DNA from: Asaia siamensis
GTDB taxonomy: Bacteria > Pseudomonadota > Alphaproteobacteria > Acetobacterales > Acetobacteraceae
Assembly (NCBI RefSeq): GCF_014635085.1
Contig: NZ_BMCH01000004.1
Location: 284,365 to 348,364 of the forward strand
Length of the DNA: 64,000 bases
Direction of reading: 5' to 3'
The notes under the pieces are model-generated. The model worked only from the letters and a program-made list of their open reading frames with translations. It did no database searches and had not been told where the DNA came from. Both the position numbers and the translations under genes were made by a program. Within the stretch, counting starts at the first letter, position 1. Each line of letters starts with the position of its first letter. Shown here piece after piece: positions 25,073 to 33,758 of the stretch.

Positions 25073-25996
25073 CTAGAGCGCTACGGGTGTGAGCAGCGGA
25101 CGGCCTGCGAAATGTGCCGCGAGGTTATCAACCACGAGCCTGCCCATGGCCTGGCGCGTCTCAAGTGTGGCCGAAGCGCGATGGGGCTGTAAGACGACAT
25201 TGCCCATCGTCTTGAGCGCGTCGGGCACGTTAGGCTCATCGACGAAAACATCGAGTGCTGCGCGGCCAAGCCGCCCTTCCTGCAGCGCTGCGACAAGCGC
25301 CTGCTCATCGACCACGGTGCCACGGGCCACATTGACCAGGAGACCGTTCGGCCCCAGCGCCTCGATCACCTCGCGATTGACCAGATTGCGCGATTGCGGG
25401 CCGCCCGAGGCTGCCACCACAAGGACATCGCTCTGTGCCGCCAGTGCCACGAGGTTGTTCACGAACGGGGTGAAGGGCAGGTCCAGATTGCGTCGGCTGA
25501 AATAGGATACCTGCATGGAAAATGCCTGAGCACGACGCGCAATTGCCTGACCGACCTGACCCATGCCCACGATACCAAGTCTTGACCCCGAGACCTTGCG
25601 TGCAAGAGGAAGCCCTTGCTTGCCCCACAAGCCGTCACGCACCAGGCGGTCTCCTGGCAGCAGGTCACGCAGGGAGGCGAGCATGAGCGCCATGGCAAGA
25701 TCGGCTACATCGTCGGTCAGCACGTCACGCGTCACGGTGACGGCGATACCGCGCCTTGCAGCTTCGACAAGATCAACGGCATCGGTTCCGATACCATTGA
25801 TGGCAATCACCTCCAGCGCAGGCAGGGCATCCATTATCGCGCGTGGCACGCCGGTGCCGCCGCCAGTCGCGATGGCGCGTATCGGCACATCACTCGGTAG
25901 CGTGTCTTTTTGCCAGCGGTGCACGGTATAAGCCGCATCCAGCGCAGCCTCGATTTCGGGCATCATGGGTTCGATCAGGAGAAGATGAGGCTTCAT
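25073..25996 (-). CDS. D-isomer-specific 2-hydroxyacid dehydrogenase (glyoxylate/hydroxypyruvate reductase-like)
   Basis: This 307-residue NAD(P)H enzyme reduces a 2-oxo acid or oxidises a D-2-hydroxy acid. The Rossmann loop is GMGQVG at 144-149; the catalytic Arg lies in VARGTVVDE, the Glu in VDEPNVP and the His in QPHRASAT. It starts 30 bases after the hydratase-like gene and is probably co-transcribed. Possible substrates are hydroxypyruvate, glyoxylate or C4 2-oxo acids (from erythronate or threonate), the last suggested by the DenD-like domain downstream. Confidence 0.88.
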   Translation of the reverse strand: MKPHLLLIEPMMPEIEAALDAAYTVHRWQKDTLPSDVPIRAIATGGGTGVPRAIMDALPALEVIAINGIGTDAVDLVEAARRGIAVTVTRDVLTDDVADLAMALMLASLRDLLPGDRLVRDGLWGKQGLPLARKVSGSRLGIVGMGQVGQAIARRAQAFSMQVSYFSRRNLDLPFTPFVNNLVALAAQSDVLVVAASGGPQSRNLVNREVIEALGPNGLLVNVARGTVVDEQALVAALQEGRLGRAALDVFVDEPNVPDALKTMGNVVLQPHRASATLETRQAMGRLVVDNLAAHFAGRPLLTPVAL

Positions 25997-26026
25997 GACA
26001 TGGTCCTTTTACTGGTCAGGCAGGTT

Positions 26027-26830
26027 TCAGGGCAGAATGACAGTGACAGGGGCGAGAGAGGCAATCTGCGCTGTGGCCGTGGTGCCGGGCGGCACAAAAA
26101 TAGTATCGGTCATCGACCCGGTCGTAACGATGGTGCCTGCCTTCAACGGCAGGCCGCGCGCACTCGCATGATTGGCCAGCCAGACGAGCAGACGTCTCGG
26201 GTCCCCTGCGGAATTACCTCCGATATGCTCAATCACGCGGCCGTCACTCAGGGCGAGATGAACAGTCTCCGAGACGGGGCTCAGGCGACGCCAGGCCGTT
26301 TGCCCTTCGCCGACAACCAGCGCGCCATGGCTACCCTGATCGGCAAGATGCGCCAGACGCGGCTGTGAATTGGGCCGTTCGAACCGTGTGTCGATAATCT
26401 CGATGGCGGTATGGACCGAACCCACAGCGTCGAGCACCTCATCGAGCGACCAGGCACGCTCACGTGGCAGAAGGTCACGAGCGAAATGGTAAGCAATTTC
26501 TGCTTCGACGCCATAATGACGCAGGCTGTTCTCAGGCAGCCGGGTATCACCCCAGAACAATGTCGCGTCATGCAGCGGTGCGGCGAAGGGAAGCCCCTCA
26601 TGGGAGGGTGCCCCGACTTTCCAGCCCGTTACTTCCCCAAGCATGGGTCGCAGGGCATGAACCATCTCGTTCTGCACGCCATATGCGGCATCCTCATGTT
26701 GCGGAACAAGCCCTGCCTCCAGCGCTGCGAGAGGCGCGGCGCCCCGACGCACGGCCAGAAGGCGGTCGGCGAGGGAAGAGAAGCCAGCAGAGGCGTCACC
26801 TGTCGAATTGGGGCAATCGAGATAGCTCAT
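26027..26830 (-). CDS. 2-keto-4-pentenoate hydratase / fumarylacetoacetase-family protein
   Basis: This 267-residue protein of the FAH superfamily resembles MhpD/HpcG hydratases: GWKVGAPSHEGLPFAAPLHD near the middle and GVEAEIAYHFARDL, with the acidic metal ligands, are typical. These enzymes add water to or decarboxylate 2-keto acids with a divalent metal. I chose ATG 26830; an in-frame ATG at 26911 would overlap the MFS gene and add unrelated residues. It sits in an MFS-hydratase-dehydrogenase set, likely for uptake and use of a sugar acid or aromatic-derived acid; the substrate is unknown. Confidence 0.78.
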   Translation of the reverse strand: MSYLDCPNSTGDASAGFSSLADRLLAVRRGAAPLAALEAGLVPQHEDAAYGVQNEMVHALRPMLGEVTGWKVGAPSHEGLPFAAPLHDATLFWGDTRLPENSLRHYGVEAEIAYHFARDLLPRERAWSLDEVLDAVGSVHTAIEIIDTRFERPNSQPRLAHLADQGSHGALVVGEGQTAWRRLSPVSETVHLALSDGRVIEHIGGNSAGDPRRLLVWLANHASARGLPLKAGTIVTTGSMTDTIFVPPGTTATAQIASLAPVTVILP

Positions 26831-26907
26831 GACGGCAACGCCTTTTACACGAAGGAGAAAACTATGCCCTGACAACGCCATGTCAGGGCTGACGAGGGAG
26901 GCAGGAC

Positions 26908-28344
26908 TCAAAGCGCATCTTCCTGGGCCATGAGATCGCGTCCCTTCGTTTCGGGAATGGCGAAGGTCGCTGCGATGGCGAGGCAGGCGAGAAACACCAC
27001 GTAGGTTGCCAGCGGAATCCAGGCATATTTGCCGCTGCTCACTCCACCGATATGGAAACGGGCAAACATCGCGATCAGGAACTGGCCGACCATGGGAGAA
27101 ACGCCCCCTGCGATGACAGAAGAGAATTCACGGGTGAACGACACAGCCGTGTAACGATGGCGCAAGCCGAACATCTCCGGCAGGAGGGCGCCCTGGGTGC
27201 CGAACATTCCCCATGTCGCAACGCCCAGGGCGAAGGAAAGGGCGATGGAGGATGCCAGGGGATTTCCCTGGCTGAACACGTACCAGACCGGCAGCGCGCT
27301 CACAGCCTGCAGAATGGCGAAACCGCGATAGACGCGGACACGCCCGAAGCGATCGCTCAACAAGCCGGCAACCGGGATGGTAACCCCACCCACAACAGCA
27401 GCCCCGATCAGCACGAGTGTGCCCCACTGGCTGCTCATGCCCACGGTGTGAACCAGATAGCTGATGGCCAGAACCTGATAGATGGACGAGCCCCCATTTT
27501 CTGCCATGCGCAGCCCAAGCCCAGCGAGGATCGGCCGCCAGGAAGTTGTCAGCGTCTCACGAATGGACATCACCTCTTCATGACGCTCATCGTCCTGGAT
27601 CTTCGCAAATGTCGGCGACTCTTTCAGGCGGAGGCGCATGTAAAGCGCAATGACCAGCAGCAGGGCGCTTCCAATGAAAGGCACGCGCCACAGCATGGTC
27701 TGGGTGATGTCAGGCACACCGGTCAGCATCGAATAGTAGATCAGCCCTGCGGCGACCGTACCGATCTGGATGCCCAGAAAGGGCAGGGCGGCATAATAAC
27801 CGCGGCGCTTTCTGGGTGCTGATTCGGTCATCATCACAGCAGCACCAGCCTGTTCGGCGCCAGCGCCAAAACCCTGAGCCATACGCAGGAAGACCAGAAG
27901 CAGCGGTGCGGCGATACCGATGCTGGCATAGGAAGGAATGAGCCCGATCAGCGCGCTGGCAAGCCCCATCAGGGTGACTGTCAGCAGAAGAACTCTCTTT
28001 CGACCGTAGCGATCCCCCATGCGACCGAAAAAGATGCCGCCGACCGGTCGCACGGCAAAGCCTATGAAATAGGTTGCAAAGCTCGCGACAAGGCCAAGGC
28101 CCGGTATATTGCTCGGAAAGAAGAGCGGGCCGAAAACAAGCGCGGAGGCGAGGCTGTAGAGCGCAAAATCGTAATACTCCATCGCGCTGCCAATGGAGCA
28201 GGTCCAGGCGGCACGACGCAGCTCGGAGACCGGCATTTCGGGGCGTGATGCGGCGTCGGCGGCTTCTCTGGAAGGGGCATTTGCAACAGAGGATTTCGGG
28301 CTACGCGGAGCGTTCTGCTCCTCATTCATGACGAGTGAGATCAT
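26908..28344 (-). CDS. MFS transporter, metabolite:H+ symporter (MHS/ShiA-KgtP-like)
   Basis: This 478-residue inner-membrane transporter has 12 predicted helices. The MHS branch signature GRMGDRYGRKRVL follows helix 2, and SLASALVFGPLFFPS lies near the start. MHS proteins import organic acids such as shikimate, 2-oxoglutarate or proline with protons. ATG 28344 is preceded by GGAGAT at good distance. It heads the minus-strand stack and lies downstream of a perfect palindrome (28494-28507), so it probably responds to the LacI regulator next door. The acid is unknown. Confidence 0.88.
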   Translation of the reverse strand: MISLVMNEEQNAPRSPKSSVANAPSREAADAASRPEMPVSELRRAAWTCSIGSAMEYYDFALYSLASALVFGPLFFPSNIPGLGLVASFATYFIGFAVRPVGGIFFGRMGDRYGRKRVLLLTVTLMGLASALIGLIPSYASIGIAAPLLLVFLRMAQGFGAGAEQAGAAVMMTESAPRKRRGYYAALPFLGIQIGTVAAGLIYYSMLTGVPDITQTMLWRVPFIGSALLLVIALYMRLRLKESPTFAKIQDDERHEEVMSIRETLTTSWRPILAGLGLRMAENGGSSIYQVLAISYLVHTVGMSSQWGTLVLIGAAVVGGVTIPVAGLLSDRFGRVRVYRGFAILQAVSALPVWYVFSQGNPLASSIALSFALGVATWGMFGTQGALLPEMFGLRHRYTAVSFTREFSSVIAGGVSPMVGQFLIAMFARFHIGGVSSGKYAWIPLATYVVFLACLAIAATFAIPETKGRDLMAQEDAL

Positions 28345-28672
28345 GAGTGCATCTCCGATACAGGAAGAGCAGGGACGCGTTGCTGCAGGACGTCGAGTGA
28401 ACGACGGGCCAAGCGCCGGACCGCCGTGAGAACCGTATCAACCATCATCACAAACCGCCTTGAACCCGAGGAACTCAGGTTCTGCTTGAGTAATTAGATC
28501 GATCTAAAAGCTATCTGCACGAACACGCCGATGAAGGAAGCGGCTTGACGGAGCAAGGAAGCGAAGAGAGCTGTCGAAAGGATCTAAACAAACTGTAATG
28601 ACAACAAAACGCTCATTTGAAACAAAAGTCACACATTTTATGTGAAACGAATGTCACTCTTATGTGATGCCC
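28345..28672. promoter_or_regulatory. Promoter region of the MFS-led operon
   Basis: There is no gene in these 328 bases. The DNA turns AT-rich and carries a 14-bp palindrome at 28494-28507, two AACAAAA words (28603-28609 and 28621-28627, the latter followed by TCACACA as in the ery operators) and further TCAC...GTGA dyads near 28629-28667. This points to combined control by the LacI and perhaps a DeoR regulator. Confidence 0.5.
28494..28507. promoter_or_regulatory. Probable LacI-family operator
   Basis: TTAGATCGATCTAA is a perfect 14-bp palindrome with a central CG, the usual form of LacI/GalR operators. It lies 150 bases before the MFS start and 166 bases from the end of the lacI-type gene. 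The role is inferred. Confidence 0.55.
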
Positions 28673-29707
28673 TTATCTTCCCGCGCCCGGAGAGCGTCGC
28701 GTGCTGTCACGCAATATCAGCTCGGGTGTGATGACGTGGCGTTCCGATGCCCGCTCGGGACGGGCCAGGCGCAACTGCAATAGCCCCGCCGCGACAGTGC
28801 CGATCCTGTGCGGCATGGTGGCGATTGTCGTCAGGGAAGGGAAAGCGGCTGCGGCCTGAGGGAGGTCGTCCATGCCAATCACGGCGAAATCGCTCCCGAC
28901 GACCATGCCTCGACGCCCGAGATAGTGAAAAAGCGATAAGGCGATCATATCATTATAACAGATCGCCGCATCAGGCGGGTCGCCCGAAGAAAAGAGACGA
29001 TCGAGCGCTTCCTCGTCATAGCGATTATCGCGCGTCCCTGCGATTACCGGCATGGGCTTCAGCCCAAGCCTCTCCAGTGCCGTCGCATAGCCATTGAGAC
29101 GCGCGAGAGCTGCCGAGTGCATCTCCATCGAGCCGATAAAGACGATACGCCTGCGACCGGTTTCGACTAGATGCGCCATGGCTTGTTCAATGCCGGATGC
29201 ATAATCGGCTGTCACGACATCGCCACGACCATCGGCAATTTCACGAAGCACCTGTACGTAAGGGAGGCCGAGCCGCGCAAGCTCATCCAGCAGTCTGTGA
29301 TCGCTGCCTATGGCCGGGCAGATGATCAGCCCATCGACATTGTGCTCACGCAGGCGTCGTATCTGCCGGCTCTGCTTCTCCGGTGATTCCTCCGTATTCG
29401 CAATCAGGCAGATCGATTCAGACATATCGTTGGCCTGCTCCACCCCGGCTGTCAGTGCGCTGAAAAACGGATTGGCAATGTTCGACAGCACGAGGCCGAT
29501 AGTGCCTGTGCGGTTCTGTCTCAGATTGGCTGCGCCACGGTTGTAAATATAGCCGAGCCGCTCCATGGCCTCCTTGACCCGTTCCCTTGTAGGTTCGGCC
29601 ACAAGAGGGCTGTTTCGCAGAACGAGAGAAGCCGTTGCGCGAGAGACGCCTGCTTCTTGCGCCACCGCGAGTAGACTGACCGTGGAAGGGGGGGCGGGTT
29701 TTTTCAT
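28673..29707 (-). CDS. LacI-family transcriptional regulator
   Basis: This 344-residue repressor has an N-terminal HTH (SLLAVAQEAGVSRATASLVL), the hinge region IYNRGAANLRQNRTG, then a periplasmic-binding-like ligand domain (GLVLSNIANPFFSALTAGVE onward). It most likely controls the MFS-hydratase-dehydrogenase genes downstream on the same strand, with the ligand being their substrate or a product. A 20-bp inverted repeat lies 52 bases before its start and may serve autoregulation. Confidence 0.92.
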   Translation of the reverse strand: MKKPAPPSTVSLLAVAQEAGVSRATASLVLRNSPLVAEPTRERVKEAMERLGYIYNRGAANLRQNRTGTIGLVLSNIANPFFSALTAGVEQANDMSESICLIANTEESPEKQSRQIRRLREHNVDGLIICPAIGSDHRLLDELARLGLPYVQVLREIADGRGDVVTADYASGIEQAMAHLVETGRRRIVFIGSMEMHSAALARLNGYATALERLGLKPMPVIAGTRDNRYDEEALDRLFSSGDPPDAAICYNDMIALSLFHYLGRRGMVVGSDFAVIGMDDLPQAAAAFPSLTTIATMPHRIGTVAAGLLQLRLARPERASERHVITPELILRDSTRRSPGAGR

Positions 29708-30176
29708 GGACTCACGGTATTCTGGTTGGATTAACGATTAAAGCACAGGGCAGAGACGTGTCTGTAACATTACAGACAGATGCACAATGGGACAGAAATC
29801 CTTCGAACAGGAGCAGTCATGAAAATGTGAAAACGCAACCATTTTGTGACATAACGCACTTCCGACGCCGATTTCCGTTATTGCATCACGAAATATGCGT
29901 TAATCTCCTACCGTGAGTATAGTTTGTCACTGGACGATTTTCTTCGGTAGACGTAGAAACCTATCAGAGAACCAGTCCCGAATAGCTCTTAACATTACAT
30001 AATCATGTTGCGAAGTGACCAGGAATAGCGTTCCTAAAGTAGTAACCATGGCTTGGCGGCATCTATTGCGCATCGAGCTACACAAATTAGTCAACGTCGA
30101 TAGGTTTTGCGGCGAACTTCTCCCCTGAGTGGTCAGGGGGCCGTAGGGCTTTTCATCGTATCTAGGGAATTCACTC
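29708..30176. other. Gene-free region with inverted repeats
   Basis: I see no gene in these 469 bases. They separate the minus-strand lacI gene from the plus-strand repeat protein. A 20-bp dyad (29759-29778) lies near the lacI start. TAACGCA at about 29852 and TGCGTTA at about 29895 form a wider pair. A CCCCTGA/TCAGGGG hairpin (30122-30139) precedes the small protein gene, perhaps an attenuator or a terminator. Confidence 0.45.
29759..29778. promoter_or_regulatory. 20-bp inverted repeat upstream of lacI
   Basis: TGTCTGTAA-CA-TTACAGACA has perfect 9-bp arms and a 2-base centre. Its position just before the gene start fits an operator. It differs from the central-CG palindrome before the MFS gene, so another regulator may bind it. 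Confidence 0.45.
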
Positions 30177-30605
30177 TTGGCGAAACCAGTCCGAACCCGA
30201 GCAAGCTCCGCGAGAAAGAAGCAGGCCACTGCCACGCAGCCCAGCTCGCAGGCCGAAGTGCTCCCCCTCGCTCCCGAAGAAAACGTCCATACGCCGAGCG
30301 ACGTACCGCCACCTGAGGAGCAGGCCACACCGCAAAGCGCGCCGTCCGCAGCGAGCGGTTATCCCGCCGAGGCGCTCTATTTCGACGCGGCGTGGTATCT
30401 GGAAACCTATCCAGACGTCAGTGCCTGTGGGATCGATGCTGTCGAGCATTTCATGACCCATGGTTATCTTGAGGGACGTAACCCGAACGGCTCTTTCAGC
30501 GTCGCGGAATATATTGCGGCAAATCCGGACATTCCCTTGACGATCAACCCATTCCTGCACTTCATCATGCATGGTGCCGCTGAAGGCCGCCCGCTTCGTC
30601 GCTGA
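30177..30605 (+). CDS. Small protein with two YPDV-type repeats
   Basis: This 142-residue protein has a basic, disordered Ala/Pro/Ser-rich N-terminus (1-65) followed by two copies of a roughly 38-residue repeat (67-105 and 107-142). Each copy has the pattern Y-aromatic..NPD or YPD...HF..HG..EGR. This repeat is known as an accessory module in bacterial glycosyltransferases and polysaccharide-export proteins; here it stands alone. The only start that fits is TTG 30177, since an in-frame stop lies upstream. No signal peptide is visible. The function is unknown; a scaffold for cell-surface polysaccharide enzymes is possible. Confidence 0.7.
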   Translation: MAKPVRTRASSARKKQATATQPSSQAEVLPLAPEENVHTPSDVPPPEEQATPQSAPSAASGYPAEALYFDAAWYLETYPDVSACGIDAVEHFMTHGYLEGRNPNGSFSVAEYIAANPDIPLTINPFLHFIMHGAAEGRPLRR

Positions 30606-30652
30606 GCCGGGCCTTTGTCCGGCATAAGGACCGAACAGGCAAGGATGACATT

Positions 30653-31657
30653 GTGCTGACTCGACGCTCGTTAATGGCCGCTGCTGCTGCGGCCACTCCT
30701 GCTCTTTGTGGGAGCGGTGTTGCGCGCACGCTCAGTAGTTCGGCGAAGCCGTTGGCCCATGGCAGCTATGCCGCGTTTCTGCGTACATTGCGTGCAGAGG
30801 CCCTGAGCAAGGGCATTTCTGCCAGCACGCTGTCGCGCGCCTTTGCGCTCACGACAGAGCCTAATGCAAAAGTCATCAAGCTCGACAGGCATCAACCGGA
30901 GTTCACCCTGACCTGGGCGCAGTATCGCGAGCGTGTCATCAGTGGCACGCGCATCAGCCAGGGTCAGGCAGCCCTTCAGCAATATGGCAAACTTCTTGAT
31001 GCTGCTGGCGCACAATATGGCGTCGATCCGCGGACAATCATGGGTATCTGGGGACTTGAGTCTGGCTTCGGCCGCAAGATCGGCACGTTTTCAGTAATCG
31101 ATTCACTCTCGACCCTAGCTTATGATGGACGGCGCGCCAGTTTCTTTCGGGGAGAGTTGTTCAAGGCGCTGCAGATCCTGGACCATGGCGATATCGCGCC
31201 TGAAGCAATGCTGGGGTCCTATGCCGGGGCGATGGGACAGCCGCAATTCATGCCCAGCGCCTATCTGCGTTATGCGGTTGATGCGGATGGTGACGGCAGG
31301 CGCAATATTTGGTCGAGCGAGCAGGATGTTTTCGCTTCGGTCGCCAATTATCTGCATGGCTCCGGCTGGAAGGCCGATGAGCCTTGGGGGCAGCCGGTCA
31401 AGCTGACCCAGGACCTGCCGCAGACCCAACTGGGGCGCGGTAACAAGCAAAGCCTCGCCGCATGGTCGGCGCTCGGCGTGCGACGCGAAGACGGCTCGAC
31501 CTTCTCGCGTCAGGATGTGTCGGGTGCTGTGTTGCGCCCTGACGGACCCGGCACCGAAGCCTTTATGGTTTATCGTAACTTCGATGTGATTCGACGCTAT
31601 AATCCGTCTGATTTTTATGCGCTCGGTGTGGGATTGCTCGGTTATGAAATCGGTTAA
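30653..31657 (+). CDS. MltB-family lytic murein transglycosylase
   Basis: This 334-residue enzyme cleaves the glycan strand of peptidoglycan with formation of 1,6-anhydro-MurNAc. The catalytic Glu136 lies in GIWGLESGFG, and GSYAGAMGQPQFMPS and VDADGDGRRNIW are the next conserved blocks of the SLT_2 domain. The N-terminus (LTRRSLMAAA) is a possible twin-arginine signal, so it acts in the periplasm. It starts with GTG 30653 behind AAGGA and opens the operon that continues with rlpA-like, dac and tmk. Confidence 0.9.
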   Translation: MLTRRSLMAAAAAATPALCGSGVARTLSSSAKPLAHGSYAAFLRTLRAEALSKGISASTLSRAFALTTEPNAKVIKLDRHQPEFTLTWAQYRERVISGTRISQGQAALQQYGKLLDAAGAQYGVDPRTIMGIWGLESGFGRKIGTFSVIDSLSTLAYDGRRASFFRGELFKALQILDHGDIAPEAMLGSYAGAMGQPQFMPSAYLRYAVDADGDGRRNIWSSEQDVFASVANYLHGSGWKADEPWGQPVKLTQDLPQTQLGRGNKQSLAAWSALGVRREDGSTFSRQDVSGAVLRPDGPGTEAFMVYRNFDVIRRYNPSDFYALGVGLLGYEIG

Positions 31658-32510
31658 GGCGTTCGTTTCATTCATTGCATCAGGGGTCGGGCTTGCCGGG
31701 TGTCATCATCAGGAAGCAGCAAAGCAAGCCAGCCCGCACTATGTGGTCGGGCAGGCCTGGCAGGGCAGCGAAACATGGTTCTATCCTGCAGAACGCTTCG
31801 GCCTGACAGAAACAGGTCTGGCGGTCGTCCAGACCGCACCAAAGGGCGGTGTTACGGCAGATGGCGAGCTATGGTCGCCGCAGGCCATGACGGGCGCGCA
31901 TCAGACACTGCAACTTCCATCGATCGTGAGCGTGCGCAATCTGGCCAATGGCCGCATCGTGAAAATACGGCTCAATGACCGGGGCCCTGTATCGTCTGGG
32001 CGCATGTTGGCGGTCACACCGCGGGTGGCCGCCCTTCTGGGCATGGGTGACGCGCCAACCCCGGTCGAGATCATTGAGGATGAAACACTCAGCCGGCAGA
32101 TTGCCGAGTCCAATCCCGATGCACCAAAACTTGACATCGCAGCGGCCCCCCGTGAGGCCATTGTCGCGCAATCGCTCAATGACGGCAGCACGCATACGCT
32201 CGGCATGAAAGCCGACGATACCCAGACAAGTGCGAGAACGCTGCTACTTCCCGAAATGCCCCAAACCGTCATGCAAGGTGTGGCTCAGGCACAGTTCTAT
32301 CGCATCGAACTCGGCAGTTTTGCAGGTCATGCCGCCGCTGCTCGCGTTGCTGCGCAATGCGAGGCGGAGATCACCCAGCAGGATGGCGGCGCGGGCACAT
32401 TGCCATGGCTCGTTTCACTCGGCCCCTTCACAACAGTGGCTGAGGCGGATAGGGCATTAGCACAGGCGCGCCAGTGCGGTGGCACGGGTGCGCATATCGT
32501 GGCCAAATAA
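31644..32510 (+). CDS. rlpA: RlpA-like lipoprotein with DPBB and SPOR-like domains
   Basis: This 288-residue lipoprotein has a signal peptide ending in the lipobox LAGC (Cys20). The double-psi beta-barrel domain carries the RlpA motif LNDRGP with Asp112, the residue that acts in RlpA lytic transglycosylases. The C-terminus (about 200-288, FYRIELGSFAGHAAAARVAA onward) looks like a SPOR peptidoglycan-binding domain that targets septa. ATG 31644 overlaps the mltB-like gene by 14 bases; the lipoprotein start decides this. Confidence 0.88.
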   Translation: MKSVKAFVSFIASGVGLAGCHHQEAAKQASPHYVVGQAWQGSETWFYPAERFGLTETGLAVVQTAPKGGVTADGELWSPQAMTGAHQTLQLPSIVSVRNLANGRIVKIRLNDRGPVSSGRMLAVTPRVAALLGMGDAPTPVEIIEDETLSRQIAESNPDAPKLDIAAAPREAIVAQSLNDGSTHTLGMKADDTQTSARTLLLPEMPQTVMQGVAQAQFYRIELGSFAGHAAAARVAAQCEAEITQQDGGAGTLPWLVSLGPFTTVAEADRALAQARQCGGTGAHIVAK

Positions 32511-32519
32511 GGTGTTGAC

Positions 32520-33755
32520 GTGCGGACAAGACGTTTTCTGCTCTCAGGTGCGGCTGGGTTAGCCGTTTCAACTCAGTTCGCTTTCGCGCGCCCGCGACGC
32601 GGAAAGGCTGCGGCAAGTGCTGCCGCGGCGGCACCGGCGAACACGGCCAGCATGCCGAGCGCATCGCCTGCCACGACCCCGATTGGCCCGCTCGACACGG
32701 TTGCCCGCTGGGCCTGCATCATCGATTTCGATACCGGCGCGACCCTGCTCGAAAAAGCAGCCGATGAGCATATGCCGCCTTCGTCTCTGACGAAGATGAT
32801 GACCGCCTATGTGACGTTTGGCATGCTGCGCGCCGGGCATCTGACCCTGACACAATCCCTGCCTGTCAGTGAAAAGGCCTGGCGGACACAGGGCTCGAAG
32901 ATGTTCGTGCCGCTCGGTCAGAGCGTGACCGTCTCCGACCTGATCGAGGGTATGGTCATCCAGTCGGGTAACGATGCCTGTATCGTTCTTGCCGAAGGCA
33001 TTGCCGGATCTGAAGAGCAGTTCGTCAATCTGATGAACCAGACCGCTGCCAAGCTCGGCATGACGAACACGCATTTCATGAACTGCACCGGCCTGCCGGA
33101 TGAATCGCAGTATATGAGCGCACGTGATGTCAGCCGCGTTGCCATGCATCTTATCCGCGATTACCCCGAATACTATCACCTCTTCTCGGCCACCGAATTC
33201 ACCTACAACAATATCAAGCAGGGCAATCGTAACGTTCTGGTCGACAAAGGCTTGGCTGATGGCCTCAAGACCGGTCATACCGATGCCGGTGGTTTCGGTC
33301 TCTGCGCCAGCTCCAAACGTGATGGTCGACGCATCATCATGACCATAAACGGTACAAGCTCGATGAATGAGCGCGCCCATGAAGGCGAGCGCCTGCTCGG
33401 TTGGGCCTTCGCCAATTTCGAGAATGTCACCCTGTTCCATCACGGGCAGGTGGTCGATCACATGCCGGTCTATATGGGTGAGGCCGCCGAGGTTGCCCTG
33501 GTCGGCACGCGCGACATCGTGCTGACCCTACCGCATGGCTGGCAGCAACGCAGCAGGATCAGCGTCGAATATCCGTCTCCTGCCATTGCGCCTGTCATGG
33601 CGGGGCAGACGATAGGCGCGCTCGTGCTACAGAATCAGGGTATGCCCGATATCCGTCTCGACCTGGTTGCCGCCAATGCCGTGCCACGTCTTGGTCTGGT
33701 CGGACGCGCTCTGGCCCGCCTTGGTCATGGCCCCAAACCCGTGCCGCATAGCTAA
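32520..33755 (+). CDS. D-alanyl-D-alanine carboxypeptidase (DacA/DacC-type PBP)
   Basis: This 411-residue low-molecular-weight penicillin-binding protein trims the terminal D-Ala of peptidoglycan stem peptides. The active-site triads are all present: S89-x-x-K92 (SSLTK), SGN at 149-151 and KTG at 250-252. A signal peptide with TRRFLL and an Ala-rich linker precede the catalytic domain, and a C-terminal PBP5-like domain with an amphipathic end follows. It starts with GTG nine bases after the rlpA-like stop, and tmk follows after three bases. Confidence 0.92.
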   Translation: MRTRRFLLSGAAGLAVSTQFAFARPRRGKAAASAAAAAPANTASMPSASPATTPIGPLDTVARWACIIDFDTGATLLEKAADEHMPPSSLTKMMTAYVTFGMLRAGHLTLTQSLPVSEKAWRTQGSKMFVPLGQSVTVSDLIEGMVIQSGNDACIVLAEGIAGSEEQFVNLMNQTAAKLGMTNTHFMNCTGLPDESQYMSARDVSRVAMHLIRDYPEYYHLFSATEFTYNNIKQGNRNVLVDKGLADGLKTGHTDAGGFGLCASSKRDGRRIIMTINGTSSMNERAHEGERLLGWAFANFENVTLFHHGQVVDHMPVYMGEAAEVALVGTRDIVLTLPHGWQQRSRISVEYPSPAIAPVMAGQTIGALVLQNQGMPDIRLDLVAANAVPRLGLVGRALARLGHGPKPVPHS

Positions 33756-33758
33756 GGC

